DNA of 64,000 nt from Straminergon stramineum (lineage: Eukaryota; Streptophyta; Bryopsida; Hypnales; Calliergonaceae): contig OY987263.1 in NCBI GenBank assembly GCA_963920665.1, positions 34,832,547 to 34,896,546 on the forward strand, in the 5' to 3' direction. Made by a program: the position numbers and the translations under genes. How positions within the stretch are numbered: position 1 is the first letter of the stretch; every line of letters begins with the position of its first letter. The notes beneath the pieces were generated by a model that was given only the letters and a program-made list of their open reading frames with translations, had not been told where the DNA came from and did no database searches. Shown piece by piece: positions 11,193 through 24,499 of this stretch.

Positions 11193-14100
11193 ATGCCTCG
11201 TGTGCGAGTGGTGTCTCGCAACTTTATGGAGATGGTGGCTGCATTGCCAGCGGCCAAGCTGGATTTGCTTTACGACCGTCATTGGACCTGCCAAGCGGTT
11301 TTACGGTAACTGCGTTCATATCATCGCATGCTTGCTTTCTTCCCAATCATCGTTTCCTTGCTTGTTTACCCATCGGATCCAGAGTTACCGCAAAGTGGAA
11401 TGGAATCGTCCTAATCCGTTCTCTAGTTCAGTAACAATTCGAACGTTCTAAATCATTACAATTTTAGGTGGAGTTTGAGAACAGATTCTCCGAAAACAGA
11501 ATTGAAGGAAACGCAGCTAGTGCAATTAGATACGGATTGAAACGGACGAATTCCTTTTTGGTAATCCTGGTTGGATCCGCCTCAATTCGGAGAGCGATGA
11601 GGAACTTATGAGAATTTGAGCAGGACCTAAAATTTTCACTGTAGTTCTGGAATGGCTGAGCTGTTTCTACAGAGCCCGAAGAACTTGTAAGTGTACTTCG
11701 TAGTGCCCTAATTAAGCCTGTGTGGGAGGTGTCCGTCCTCTTCAAAGTAGAGGCCAGCGATTTAGGGTTCTTCAGTGGTGTTTGATCGTATTTGTGTGAG
11801 TCTGTCCGTGGGTTTGGTAGTTAATGGGATTTTGTTTTCAATTGGCTTCGTCAGGCTAGAATGAAATGAAATTAGTCACTGTCTGCGTTGGTGGTTTAGG
11901 GTTTGCAGTTTCGGGATTGGACCATAGATGGTGTTTCTGACAAGGTTGAACGTTGTTTTGTTGTGTGGGTAGGTCACTGCCTCCTTTGTCGAAGCTTTAC
12001 GTGATGCGTCTGTTGTATATTGAAGATGCTGTTTCCGTCAAGTCGTTGCAAGAGTGGGCCCAACCGGATGCTCTCAGCAAGCATCAAATAGCGATTGACC
12101 GGCTGGAGCAGTTGCGGGTTATCTTGGCTGAGAGGTTAGATTGTCAATACACTTTTGCTCACCGATGCGGGTTTTTTGTGCTCTTAGCTCTTATTTGTAA
12201 GCGGGAGGAGTTCTTGAAGTTGCAATCGAGATTTTGACTCCAGACTTTTGAAGTCGAGAGTCAGAAGTTGAGAGTCAAAAGTCCAGACTTTTGACTCCAG
12301 ACTCTGGCAATCGAGATTCTGACTCCAGACTCTGCTTGTAATGCACATACCACCAACAAGTTCAATTACTGAGGACTACTCTGGAATTTATATCGTGGTT
12401 TATAACTTGGTATAATTTTTTTGTCGTAATAAATCTTCAAACGTATCAAGAACTAAATCATGTGTTAACTCATTTTGTTTTAGCAAGTTAAAAACTCTGC
12501 ATCAAATTCAGATTTACATCTTAATGAATTTTTTTTATTATAATTAGTTTGGCTCACAGTATTATAGTATTTGCACATTTTGTTGTAGGTTGAGGCAAGT
12601 ACCATTTTCTGACATTGACAGGTAATGATTCAGCTTCATGTATTTGCTTTAACAGTGGGATTTTTGTTTACAACAGAAAGAAAGAAGTGTGCTATAGGTT
12701 GAATCCCAAATTGCAGAAACAACTCCGGCAAGCATTAAATACTGGGTGAGTTAATTTGTAGTCTCATTCCTTCCTTTGTTGCTTCAGTGCTTATTACTGG
12801 AGTAGTTTTCTTGGAGATTGAAGTCCACTTGTCTGTGAGATTCCATGAAGCTAGTGTAATCCAACTTCAGCATGCCTTGTTGAAAATCTTTCAGGGGTGG
12901 ACCTCCAAGAGACGTCGTGTCTGGAAGCATCGCTGCTAGAGTACCAAGTCCTGTAGATCTCGATAATTATGCCATGAAACAGTGGGAGGTTTGTTTTCTA
13001 TTTCATCATTTCGTCATTTCATATCAACTTTTTTGATCATCATGTTTAATATTGTTGAGGTTGATTTGAATATGGTTCCTAACACTGAAACATTGCAATT
13101 ATCTAATTGGCTAGTCAGTGTCAGTGAATATTGAAGTTATCGTTTTTATACCCAAATTTCTGGAACCTGATGTCAAATTCTATTGCTTTTGCAGTCAGTG
13201 CTTCTGCAACTTGTAGGTTGTGCGACGGATGGTCCGACGGGTCCTCGGAATCCTTTCATCATTAAAGTCTTCCAACGAGCAGGGCTTTTAACCCCGCCTA
13301 ATAAGTAAGTGCAATTGTTTCACTTTCAAATTGTAGCAGTTCTATGCCTTACTGAGTGTAACCTTTCTCTACATGTAGATGTTTGAAGAGCTTCGTTAGC
13401 TAATCTATTTATCTAAGCAATTATCAATGCAAATGGTCGGTATAAGAAGTCACATTTTCGTTACATTGTGTCCTATGTAGTATCTCGCTTTATGTATATT
13501 CTGGACTTGGAAGTTAGTGTCGTCCTGTGAAGGCTACTGGGAAGTGCCGGCGACAACTTGCATTGTAGATAGTTTTCCTTTCTTTGACGCGGGCCAAGCT
13601 AGGAATTCACGTATGTAGGTGGCCAAAGTTCCTTGTTGACCTGGTTGAGATTGTCTGATCACGAGCTCTTAGCTGCTTCCTGTAGGAGTTGTAGGCTTTT
13701 CGAAAGCCCAGCACTAGACCTGTTATATGGAATGCCTGCTTAAAGATACGATAATGAATAAGAGAAGCCCTGGTTAATTATCTCAGAATCAATGCTATAA
13801 GCACTAGAAGATCTATAAAATAATGTTGCGGAAGAGCAACTTGTAGTTGTAGTGCAGTTCCTTATATGCTCAAGGTGCACACGTTACTTTTATAGAAAAT
13901 GTTCGAGTGTTAAGCTCAGGGAACTCACCTCCGCAGATGCTTATGCTGCTGTCTTTTTACGGCGTCACAAATCAGGCCTAGAGTTTGAAATTACAGAATG
14001 CTTATGACCGACCAATGAACTGGTTGATACATGGGTCCAATCTATTGAATACTGCTCTTCAGAGAAAACGAGTCGCCTTCAATTACCGACCTGGGCTTCC

Positions 14101-17100
14101 AATTCCTGGTGAGAAAGTTATGCATATATCTTAAATTTTCTGCCACTTTTACGTGAGAATCAACTTATCGGAATGCAAACTGAATTGAATGTATGTGATA
14201 ATGTAAGTTACCTATTCAATATTTTTGGGGTTCGTTGGTTGTGTCTTGGCAGCTGATGGATACAAATTCGCAGCTGTGGCAACTTGTCCGAGAATACGTT
14301 ACCACAGCCGAGGTACTCTTTGTGCGCAGGATTTTTTGTTTTGTTGATTTTTTTAACCTTTTCATTAGTTTGCTCACTTGTTTGTCTTGCAATCGTATAT
14401 TACGATTGTGTAATCGTTTCAAACGAATCTGATATCTTTTGCTGACAGGACCGTGGGACAGATGGCGGCGAGCTTATAGGTTTTCTACTCGAGCTTGGCT
14501 TTCATGTTGTGGGAGAAGTAAGAGTTTACTTTACAACTATTACATCTTGGATTTTTTGACATCATTAGTGTATGCGCAATGCCTTACATTAGATTTTATT
14601 ATTTATGTCTTTTGGTTTCCTGTTTTGGGATTTGTTTCAATAGACCCTTCAGTTACTTTGATATTCATTCGTTGGGTATGCAAGCTGCTGACATCAGCAC
14701 ACTTCTAAAATCCGCAGGCATACGGTGTGGACTCTTTGTCCTCCGCACTCCAGAAAGTGTTGGAGGAGCTTGCGGCCTTAGGGCTTGTCCAGTTACAGAA
14801 GGTTAGAGAATTTTGTGACTTTGTAGCAACATTGAGGTTACATAGCTTATCAGAAGAAAATCAAGGTTGTTGTATGTGATACAATGGGTTTGATAGGGCC
14901 AAACATAGGGGTCTTCTGTTGTGCCTATCACTGACAGCTGTGTGTTGTGTGGTTTTTGTTCTTCGTTTGGCAGGGTATGAGGGAGAGCTGGTATATACCC
15001 ACTAAGCTTGCTTCAAATCTCTCCGCAAGTCTTTCAGAATCATCAGATTGGCAGTCTTCGGAGGTATCGTATTTTCACGTGAAATTTATAATCACTGACT
15101 GAAGGTTCCAGCTTTTTTATGCTTGTCAGTGCATGTTTTATTACGTTAACATGATCACTTCGTGATTACTAATATTGTTACCCAACACTCTCGTAGTGAA
15201 TCACATCTCTAAGTTTTATAATGAGCCGAGATATGCGAGGTGTCCTTTCTATTCAGCTTGGATATAGACAAGTGGACCTGCTACTGGCTGGACTCAAGAT
15301 TGATGAGTTGAATTTGTTTTCCATTTTTGTCCTTCGTTTTGTTTCCCTTTAAAGTAGCATTCAGAAGCTGACAGCGCTGGCCAAAATGTCCTGTTTGAAT
15401 TATGATGTAATCGTAGCTGTCCTCTTTTTGACTCACGGATTTGGACCAAAAATGCATTCAGGGATTTGTGGTGGTGGAGACAAATTTCAAAGTGTATGCT
15501 TACACTTCCTCAAAGCTACAGACTGAAATCTTACGCTGCTTCTCACGGTTTCTTCCTGTCCCTTTGACTTCATTCAAATAGTTTCGGAATCAAATATCTT
15601 TCATTTTCTTACTCACCACTTCATTATTTTATAACTGAGAAGTGATATATTCACAGGCAATTCTCAGAACAGAAAACCTTGCGAAGTAGTTCCGCAGGCT
15701 CTTTCCTTTTTTTGTTTGTATGAATATTACTGGTCCTAATTTTAAGGTGGTCTGTATTGAAGGTTGGAGTACCAGTTACCGAATCTGGTTGTAGCAGCAC
15801 TCACCAAAGAGAGTGTCAACACTGCTCTGGCAAGTGGAATATCAGCAGAACAGGTATTTTTGAGATTACTAAGTATCGATGCAAATAATGTTAGGCTTTG
15901 TAAAGATTTTTATATTCGTTATGTGGCCGTGTTCTAGCTTTTAGCTTGGTATTTCGGTCGCTCTGCTGTATAATGCCGTCGTTTTCTTTTCCAGATTATC
16001 TCATTTCTTCGAAAGCATGCACACCCTCATGTTGCGCAAAGGATTCCTATTGTCCCAGAAACTGTTTCTGATCAGGTAGCCTTTGGTTTTCTCCTCGTCA
16101 TCCACTTCTCTATATCACCTCCCATCAAACTAAGTATTTGACCATGAAGCAGTACCTTGATGACTTATATCTTGACATGATATTGTGTAGATATTGTACT
16201 GGTATTTCTAACCTACAATCTATCCGGCCACGTATAGTCGCTTTTCTTGTAGCATGCGTGTTACTTCTACAACTCTTTAATATGAAACCTTGTGTGGTCA
16301 ATGACAGCTACGCTTATGGGAAAGTGATCGGAACAGGGTTGAGATGGAGCCTGCTTATTTTTATGATGGCTTTCCTTCAGTGGTATGTGAATCTTAACGA
16401 ATCATCTTCCATTAGAAGTTTCTGTAACCCGTTTAGGACTCAGAGATCCTTGCACAATATTACTGCACGCTTTTGCTCTCGGTCTGGTCTCTGATATATT
16501 TGGAGATCTATCAAGGCAAACCACACCATGACACAAATGGTGTTCATGTGAATTAATGCTAGTGTCGTTGGCTTGGACTTAGTATTTCAGTTGCAACATC
16601 GGTCAACACTAATTAGATATTTTCTTAATATTTATCTATAAGCTTAAAGCTAAATTTCTATCAAATACTTTCTGTATTAAGATAGCAAGCATTTGAGCAT
16701 GTTCCGAGTAAATACTTTGAGCATGGCTCGGAATTAGAGTAACAAGCATTTTACCATGGTTTGAATAAGAATTTGAGCATGATCCATACAATTCAACTGT
16801 TTGATTTTTGCTGGATCTTGTTGGGAGCCAAAACGGGATTCCAGATCCAGCATGTATTTCTTGGACGCCATATGATTTAACTATGAATTTTGAAAGTGCT
16901 GCCAATAGGTGTATCCATAATCAACCCTTGGCACTTATGAAAAGAAACTGTACATTTGAGGCAAGAGGGGTCGGCTCTAGAAACGGGTTGCAATTAGGTT
17001 CAGTTCCTAATCTCTTGAGACGCAGGACAACTTAATCAACTGCATAGTACTCTATGGCAGTGATATTGGTCCATATCTAATTGTTTTGAATATCTTTCTG

Positions 17101-17263
17101 ACAGGGTATCTACGAGGCTGTCGTAACTCATGCGCGAGACCTTGGTGGACTGCTTTTTGAAGACATTTCTAATCGAAGGCTTGTTGTACGAGCAGATTTG
17201 CATGAAGATATGCGGCAATTTATTCGTAAACAAAACAGTGGAGCACCAGCACAGCGGAAATGA
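11193..17263 (+). CDS. TFB2: General transcription factor IIH subunit 4 (TFB2/p52), 16 exons
   Basis: TFB2/p52 is a core TFIIH subunit that anchors the XPB helicase and stimulates its ATPase in transcription initiation and nucleotide excision repair, in the nucleus. Exons: 11193-11305, 11973-12134, 12589-12621, 12677-12745, 12895-12988, 13195-13304, 14063-14108, 14253-14312, 14449-14517, 14718-14801, 14974-15063, 15462-15547, 15763-15853, 15995-16075, 16308-16382, 17105-17263. All are GT-AG with consistent phases, giving 473 aa (462 without the 33-bp third exon); the family is about 450-465 aa. Recognisable family segments are MPRVRVVSRNFMEMVAALP at the start, LLMDTNSQLW, SWYIPTKLA, FVVVETNFKVYAYT, and the C-terminal LRLWESDRNRVEM region. 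The start is the Met that matches the family start; an in-frame ATG 156 bp upstream is possible. The 33-bp exon adds VPFSDID and is in phase, so inclusion is likely but unproven. Confidence 0.95.
12232..12326. repeat. Short direct and inverted repeat cluster in TFB2 intron 2
   Basis: The words GACTCCAGACT and TTTTGACTCCAGAC recur three times, with reverse-complement forms (AGTCAAAAGTC, GAGTCAGAAG) between them. It could fold into small hairpins. It is intronic and no function is implied. Confidence 0.65.
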
Positions 17264-18312
17264 TGCACATTATGCGTGTCACGAGCATTTCTGCAATTGA
17301 GTTGTAAACTTTCATGAGCTACATGGATTTGTGTAAGAGATTGCATTATTGATAACTAGCGCAATCTTAAGACATGACAATTTATCATTTGTTTGATACC
17401 TCACCTGGCGGGTGTCGTGCTATCATAGCGGATACTCAACCGTTAACGCTTGAGGGGCTCTGACCAAGGTAGTCATCAAAATGCTTGGATTATTGGACCA
17501 ATTGGTGCATTCTTTGTTTTTATAGTGAACATTGAAGTCATTGATTGGAAATTTTTTGTCCTCAGTGTCCTTCAAGGGTTAAAGGACTTGACCCCATCTT
17601 GTGTTTTGATGGCTACTACAAACAACAATTCATCTAAGTTTATATACTTTTGGTTGGACTTATTAGCAAGTGGTATAAGAATGACTTTATTGAATGTCAT
17701 TACCATCAAGTGTGCCCAAAAAGTGTACAAAAAGATTTAATAGATGTTCATTGTACAATGTTTAACATGACATATATTGGCAATGCCTTTCATGGAGTTT
17801 GGTGTTGTATTTTGTAGAAAATGACAAGAAAGTATTATAAAGCACTTTAGGGCTTGGTCCTTATAGAAAATCTCTTTGCTTATGTAGCATAATCCCCCAA
17901 ATAATAGTGCCTAGCACTTTAATAGTGTTAGTCACTATTATCTAGGAGAGCCCCACATGCTTAACACAATAGGACTTCCTCTTACAAGGACCTCATGTTA
18001 TGTGAGTGCCCTACCTATGAGGCTCGGGCTCCTGTCCTTGCCTTCAAGGCAGGGCCCTCACACGATGGGAGGCCCTCGTAAGACGACGTCCTACTATACA
18101 ACAAGAGCGAGTAGAGCTTTGGAAAAATTTGAAAGTTATTATGAATTTGACAAACAAGCAACTTGGCGAACGTAATAAGGTTTGGAGATTTGGAAACCTT
18201 GTTTGATTTCACTTATGTTACAATTTTGCTACTTATTAGTACATTTCTAGGCTTAAACTTACATCTCCATCCCTTATTTATCAATTTATATCTTCTTCAA
18301 ACCAAGTTTAGC
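17264..18312. other. TFB2 3' flank and unclassified spacer
   Basis: The first 150 bp probably include the TFB2 3' untranslated region. A small GC-rich island with segments such as GGCTCGGGCTCCTG and CAAGGCAGGGCCC lies at about 18000-18090 and stands out from its AT-rich surroundings. A 96-codon open frame at 17450-17740 shows no family resemblance. No gene is supported. Confidence 0.35.
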
Positions 18313-18542
18313 TTAACCCATACACAATGCCACGGCCATATTCTAGTCAATGAATGATAGAGAATCCTTCTCTATAGGACAAAAGTGCAACTATTCATCC
18401 CCGAAATCTTATGCATATAGGAGAGATCTTCGACAATATTTTGACCTCTAATGTGAATTTTCAAGGTTTTTAAAGTAAATGATGTCATAATGTCCGAAAA
18501 GGATTGATTTTTACAGTCACCAACCCGGTATTTAAGGATTCA
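18313..18542 (+). mobile_element. 230-bp TTAA-bounded repeat, copy 1 (degenerate)
   Basis: It begins TTAACCC and ends near GGTATTTAAGGATT. It aligns over its whole length with 19591-19820: shared phrases include AGAATC, TATAGGACA/TGTAGGACA, CTATTCATCC, CTTC(G/T)ACAATA, AAAGTA(A/G)ATGATGTCA and GTCACCA. Confidence 0.65.
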
Positions 18543-19523
18543 TAACAAATCTACCTAATGATAATTGGGCATTAATTTGGTCTATCTACCTATTAAAATG
18601 CTATTAATATCAATCATTAAATGCTAGTTTTCTTATTTAATATTTAAATGCTATTCTCCATTGTTCATTAGTAATCTTAGTTATAATTTGTTTGTATGTA
18701 AATAATAATATGGACCTCATTGATACATATATTTATCATCTCTTTAAAAAAAATTCTTTTGAGTAGGTGCAAGTTGCAATGAAAAATCGTACGGTATAAC
18801 TAACATACAAAACAATAATTTTTAACCATTATGTTTGTTGATAGACAAATGTAAATTTGGTTAGGTTCCAACAAAGTCAATTTTGAATGGAATGTTTTGA
18901 AATTTTATACAAGGTGTGAACATGCACCTCAGAATACAAGAAAATACCAATGAGGTGTCCATATCAAATGTTATATTGGCCAATAGTAAGGTAGTTGGTG
19001 CTAAATTGTCATCTACTTCTAATATTTGGCATATATGTAACTAACATGATATAGTATATAATTGAAAAAAAATTCTATTTCTAATATAAAAATCTTATTT
19101 TAAGAGTAGTTAGACTAAATTATTAACCTTATTGTGTAGGGCTATAAAAAAAAACATTTGTTTTTACTTCAATCACTATAGTCTTGCAATCTACGCAATC
19201 ATAGTTTTGGGGGAAAAAAAATCATATATTTTTGGTTCTATGTTTTTCACCTTTTGTATTCTAAAAGAAATTTCTTGGTGTGTAAGAAATTGTCTAAAAT
19301 TGTCTAGTGTATTGGTGGTTTTCCTAACCTCCTAAAATTACAAAGTGATTTAGAATAAGGTAGATTCACCCTTTACTTTGTTTGTCAAATTTTGCATGCT
19401 TATAACTCAAATGGTGAAGTATGTTAAAAACTAATACAATAGTGAAAGTAATAAAAGGATATTTTTTTTAAATAGAAACCAAAAATTTTAGAAATTATTT
19501 TTTATGTAGAAAAAACAATCTTG
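18543..19523. other. AT-rich spacer, nothing recognised
   Basis: Low-complexity A/T-rich DNA. The one open frame (19132-19335) is rich in Phe, Ile and Lys, as expected from AT-rich noise. Confidence 0.4.
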
Positions 19524-20408
19524 TTTACCCCTAAATGCCTAAAGCACTTGAAATTCTATTGTCAACAAAACTTTGAAGTTAGATAAAACTTTAACCCTTA
19601 AACGTTGACATAGACATTTTAGGTCCCATGGATGACAAAGAATCTCTCTATGTAGGACAGAACTATGACTATTCATCCTCAGAATTTTGTAAGAAAAACG
19701 TAGGTCTTCTACAATAGTATGACTTCCAATGAATATTTTTGGATTTTATAAAGTAGATGATGTCACACGGTTCCAAAAGGGAGTATTTCCACGGTCACCA
19801 CTCTGTCCTTTAAGGGTTAACAAGCTAATATTTATTTTAGTTTATATTTTTGAAAAAAACTTTTTGAAGTCTAGTTTTAGCACCAAAAATCCGTTTTTGA
19901 AAGTGAATGATTATGATTTTTCTAATTAGGATTTTGTGCACAAGTGTCCATTACAAATCTTGATCTTCTAGTGTTGGGGGCTCTCGGAAATGAGACTCAA
20001 ATATACTATATCTTGGAGAAAAAATCACATTAAAATATTCATTTGAAAAAACTGTATTGAACTAGATATTGAAAAAACATAAATAGATTGGGATTATGCA
20101 TGTTATGCTTTTTTAGCTCATATTTATTTCAATGACCAATTTTTTAGTTTGACATGTGAAAAAAAGATCAAATGTCTTCAAATCACTTTCACAATTTTAA
20201 TACCCTCATGATCAAACATTATGATCTTTCAATATATAAGTGATATTGTTGTATTTTCTTTTCCCATGTAATCTCTAGAATGTTTTGTTTGAATTTGTGT
20301 AATTACAATTCAAGAAAAATTGATAAAACTTCTTGAAATGTTGGCTTTTTGTTCAATTCAAAGCAAACTCTAAGAAGCTTGAAAAAGGCCTTGGACATTT
20401 AGGGGGGT
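19524..20408 (-). mobile_element. AT-rich TTAA-type repeat, family 2, copy A, with a nested 230-bp element
   Basis: The ends are TTTACCCCTAAATGCCTAAAG and CTTGGACATTTAGGGGGGTAAA. In reverse complement it matches 31838-32475, sharing for example CAAAATCTTG, AAAACATGCATAA/AACATGCATAATCC-type phrases, GACATGTGAAAAAAAGATC and AAAACTTCTTGAAATGTTGGC. The similarity is interrupted by the 230-bp unit at 19591-19820, so that unit inserted later. Confidence 0.65.
19591..19820 (+). mobile_element. 230-bp TTAA-bounded repeat, copy 2 (nested, well preserved ends)
   Basis: The ends are perfect 12-bp inverted repeats: TTAACCCTTAAA on the left and TTTAAGGGTTAA on the right. It is absent from the related family 2 copy at 31838-32475, which acts as an approximate empty site. 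Its partner is at 18313-18542. It has no coding capacity. Confidence 0.75.
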
Positions 20409-23078
20409 AAATTTTTCTTTTTCATCCACCAATTTTTGTTTATATTCATCCATCATCATCTTCATTCATCCATAACAATGGATGAAAAAAGTGTCCTACA
20501 TCCAAATTTAATTTTTCTTAAACTTCATTTCTAAGTGGAAAATTATTGGTAATTATGAAACCTCAAAAAGTTTAAAAATAAAAATACTATTGCTCAAATG
20601 TGATTGCTCATAGTTCATTACAAATAAGAGGCTCTTGAAGTGTGCACCTAAGGGAAAAGACGCCTCTCCTGGAAAATCCATGCAGCCAACCATTTGGGAA
20701 ATTTCATGGCACATGAAGAAGTAGGAAAGTAGTCAATATCAGATTTTTCCAAATTTTTTTGAGTGAAACTGAATTAATTACAAAATTTTTAAGTGAATAT
20801 GCAGTAGGGCACTAGTCTTGCTCATAGCATGCCTTTGAATTGAACAAATGCATCCCCAACGTAATCACAGTGGTGCTTCCCATGGTTCATGAAAGTCTTT
20901 AAATCAAATTTTAGGCACTTCATTAACAACAGGGTTTTTTTAAGCTAAATGAACGAATGATTGGGCTACTTCAAGCTCCGCTCATGAGAGGAACCAAAGT
21001 GAAGACCTCAGTGTCCAAAAAATAAACATTGGTTTTGCCCTTTCTTGGCTCCAAAAAGGGTGACCTATATCCAGAACCCTTTGGCATAGTTTATGCTTGC
21101 CTATATGGTCCATTGAAAATAACCCTCTGGAATTCAAGTCTCCTACCTTACTTACACTTCAATAGATGAAATTTGAGGGCTCCAAGAGCCCGCGAGTTAT
21201 CTTGAGTTCCCAAGCTATGAGAACTCAACACAGCAATAGTATGACATGACATAGTCACTACCATGTTAGAAAATAATATATTTTTTAATTTTTTAATTTT
21301 TTTCAAAATTTTTTTGAAAAATAATATTTTTTTTTAATTCAGTTTTAAGTTTATCAGTACTGTTTAGAAATTTTGGGGAATTTTTTTTTTTTTTTTTTTC
21401 CAAAAATTTGGAAATTCAGCCCATTACGGATTGGTTCCCAATTTCTGGCAGCACAGGGAACAATGTAGGGAACAACCCTGAAACAGGCTCTTGGAGCCCT
21501 CAAATGTCCCCTAATGTAGCAAACTTGCTTTGTAGTTTGAAAGTTTCAAACTATAGTAAACACCCTCCATCCCAAAATGATCTTCCAATTGGACAAAATG
21601 TTTTGTGAAAATAACATTATTTAAACCTATTTTAAACTACGAGTATAGTTCGATGCACTCCTATTGTCCTAGCAATTTGAGTTTTGGTTTCATTTTCAAA
21701 GTGTTGAGTTTTGGAGTATTCAAAAGAGGGATTTGATTACTATTAGTTTTAGGGCATTTGCAAGGAGCATTGGTGGCTACTGATTTAGCCAATTTGGCAT
21801 CGTTCCTTCATTGTTTGCATTATTATTAGTGTATCATACCTATAGTTCTAAGCTATTCGTGTCAAGACACTCGTGGATACTATTGTATATCACTAAAAAG
21901 AGTAAGGAACCTTAAGAATCAAATCAACTAGAAATTCCAGGGATATTGCTTTGAATGACTCTAGGCCACCAAGTTTGTCAACAACATTATACATGCATCT
22001 CACTCAATTTTGATACTCAGTTTCTCTTGATAGTTTGAGAAAAGCCCAAAGAATATAATCAAATTTGTGGGCGTTTGTTTTAACTTCACAACATGAAGAT
22101 TGTTGTAGAATACAAAATATATGGGTACTGAAAGATCTTTTTGAAACGGAGCATGTATATAGAATGTGCAATTGGATAGAAATTCTATGATAAAAGATTA
22201 TTTATTGATGGATGTATGGTATCTTACCTAGGAATTATCCATATTGACAATTTTATTTAAATGGTTTTGGGATTCATCTAAGCTTAGGGTTTTATTAAGA
22301 TATATTTTAATATTATCCAAAATATTCCAAATATACTTAAATTTTATCCATATTTACTTCCCCAAGTATTTTCTTGATATTGATGAACAAAGTGACATCA
22401 CCAATCAAGTTTTTTCTTTATTGATTTAGAGAAATTAATTGGTAAAATGTAACATTATTATAAATGCTTATCTCACATTTTCCATCAATGCATGATGTTA
22501 ATTCATCTTCTCTATTTATTTCTTGCATGGAATTTTCAATGTCTAATAACTATACACTATACATTGATTTATCCTATTAGTATTTGAGACACTCATTTAA
22601 AAAATTATAGTATGTCAAATTCGTGTTGGTTGTAATATCATTGTATCATACATATTTCCAAAAAATTAATGATTTGTAGGAACTAATATCTTGTAGGTGA
22701 CATTCATTGTAAGCCATTTCTAATAGAACAATCAATATTGATGATTTGTTATTCTCATTTTTTCTTTTTTAAATTATTTTATTACAAGGAACTTTTGTCC
22801 TTATTTTGCCTTGAGAAGAGATTGAATGAATGTGTATGCGTGATAAACTAATCATTTGTATTTGCACCTAATTATAACCTACTTCTAAAATATTTTGCTA
22901 TAATTTCTTACCTAAATTGTACATCCTTTATTTATGAGAGCCTAGGTCAGTTTTGGATACACCAATATTTACCTTTGTAAAAAATCACAAATTATTCATA
23001 TCGTATCAAAAAAATGCATGCTAAATGAATCTTAAATCTTCTTTTTTCTTCCAAGAAAATTCAACAAATTCAAACAGT
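20409..23078. other. AT-rich spacer with homopolymer tracts, no gene
   Basis: It holds CATCCAT-rich simple sequence near 20440-20480 and long T tracts at about 21275-21400. The rest is AT-rich sequence without recognisable exons. A slightly GC-richer part at 20640-21230 has no open frame of note. Confidence 0.4.
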
Positions 23079-24030
23079 TTAACCACTGAAGGTATTTGAC
23101 TATATTTTCACCAAAAATGCTCCAAAATTGTCATCTCTAGTACAAATACCAAATTTTAGAAAAAAATACAGTTTTGGAAAATTTTAACCGTAGGATCTTG
23201 TAGTACACTGGTTTGGAAAGATGTTGAAAAAATTTCAGAAATTTCCACCGTTTGGATTGCAAAATATTAGCATTATAAGTGACAAAAAGCCATTTTTTGG
23301 CCCTGCAAAAATACGGGCAGATGCACTTCACAAGGTCAGATCATTATGAAAAAATGTCCAAATTGGTTGTAACTCTTTGGATTCACTCTTCCAGTAATTT
23401 TGGCTACATGCTTGAATAATTTTAGATCATTTGGAATTGTACAACATATAGGAAAAAAATAGTAAGTTGAAAGAAGTAGAGAATGATTCAAAATACTGAA
23501 TTGTTCAAAATTTTTTTATAAAATTGAAAAATGTCAATCCCAATGGTGAAATTGTTGTAATAAACAATCTACACCTCACATTTTTATTTTTTTTCAAAAA
23601 TATTAAAAATTGAGTTAAATAAAGGTCTTCAAAGTTTATTTTAGAGTACAGATTCCATTACTACCCACAAACTACCCACAACTAAAACTCTTCATAATTT
23701 TCATCTCATAAATCAAAATGGAATGATTCAAAGCTTTCCATGTATATATAAATCGGGAAAATAAATTTCAAATTTTTATTTTAAAAAAAAGTGATTTTTA
23801 AAGAAGTTTTTTTCGCTACCCGGGTTGCCTGTTGAGCAATGAAAACAACATATCATACCATAAATTTTTAACCATGTATTCAAAAGTTATGAAAATTGTT
23901 GGGTTTGAAAGCTACTCTTTGGGTACATGTTGTGTGAAAATTTCAAAGAAAAAAAATAAAAATTCCATTCTTAGTGAGCTGCCCGCAATCACTATGTTGC
24001 CAAAAAAACACCGTTTGGTCCTTTAGTTGG
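23079..24030 (+). mobile_element. AT-rich TTAA-type repeat, family 1, copy 2
   Basis: It begins TTAACCACTGAAGGTATTTGAC and ends ACCGTTTGGTCCTTTAG (the terminal GGGG is lost). It is closely similar along its whole length to 56005-56958, including GTACACTGGTTTGGAAAG, GCAGATGCACTTCACAAG, GCTACCCGGGTTGC and ACATGTTGTGTGAAAATTTC. Non-coding. Confidence 0.8.
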
Positions 24031-24499
24031 TTTGGCTCAAATTTCTCTCCGGACACTCGTAGAAACCATGCCCATATGCTTTTTTCGACGGTTTTAGGTG
24101 CACTTACCTTCAATCAAAGGGCTTGTGCTTGAACTGCCGTGGCTTGCCGAAACTCTTTTCACACTTGCCTACAAATCCAGCCCCATCGTGTTAGGGTTTG
24201 GTTTCGCGGAGATAGCCTCAAGCTCCAGAGCTCGAGGGTTGTTGCTTCGAGATTCAAACACAGTCACAGTACCGCGGCATGAATTTGCTCTAGATTTCCT
24301 TATTTACCTTGCCCCTCCTTCTCGCACGCCCCTCCTACCCGTCTACGCTTCAGCAATCAATTCTTGAAATGATGTCTTCTCGCATGGCTCATCTTTGTGG
24401 TTAGATTTTTGGTCATTATTTTGGATTTTTGTAGAGGAGGAGCTAGACAAGCCCCTCTATTGACAAATTGAATTTTTGGGTAGCTAGTCCGGAGTGGCC
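24031..24499 (+). promoter_or_regulatory. Promoter and leader region of the Lys-rich protein gene
   Basis: GC content rises sharply from about 24095, marking the end of repeat DNA. An 89-codon open frame (24098-24367) with no family resemblance is probably incidental or an upstream frame in the 5' leader. The start codon of the next gene is at 24500. Confidence 0.4.

Noticed and set aside
16138..16494. 118-codon open frame inside TFB2
   Set aside because: It overlaps TFB2 exon 15 (16308-16382) in a different frame. The LRLWESD frame is the family one.
21275..21400. Long T tracts as a retroelement poly(A) tail
   Set aside because: There is no reverse transcriptase or adjacent coding remnant, and the tracts are mixed T/A simple sequence.
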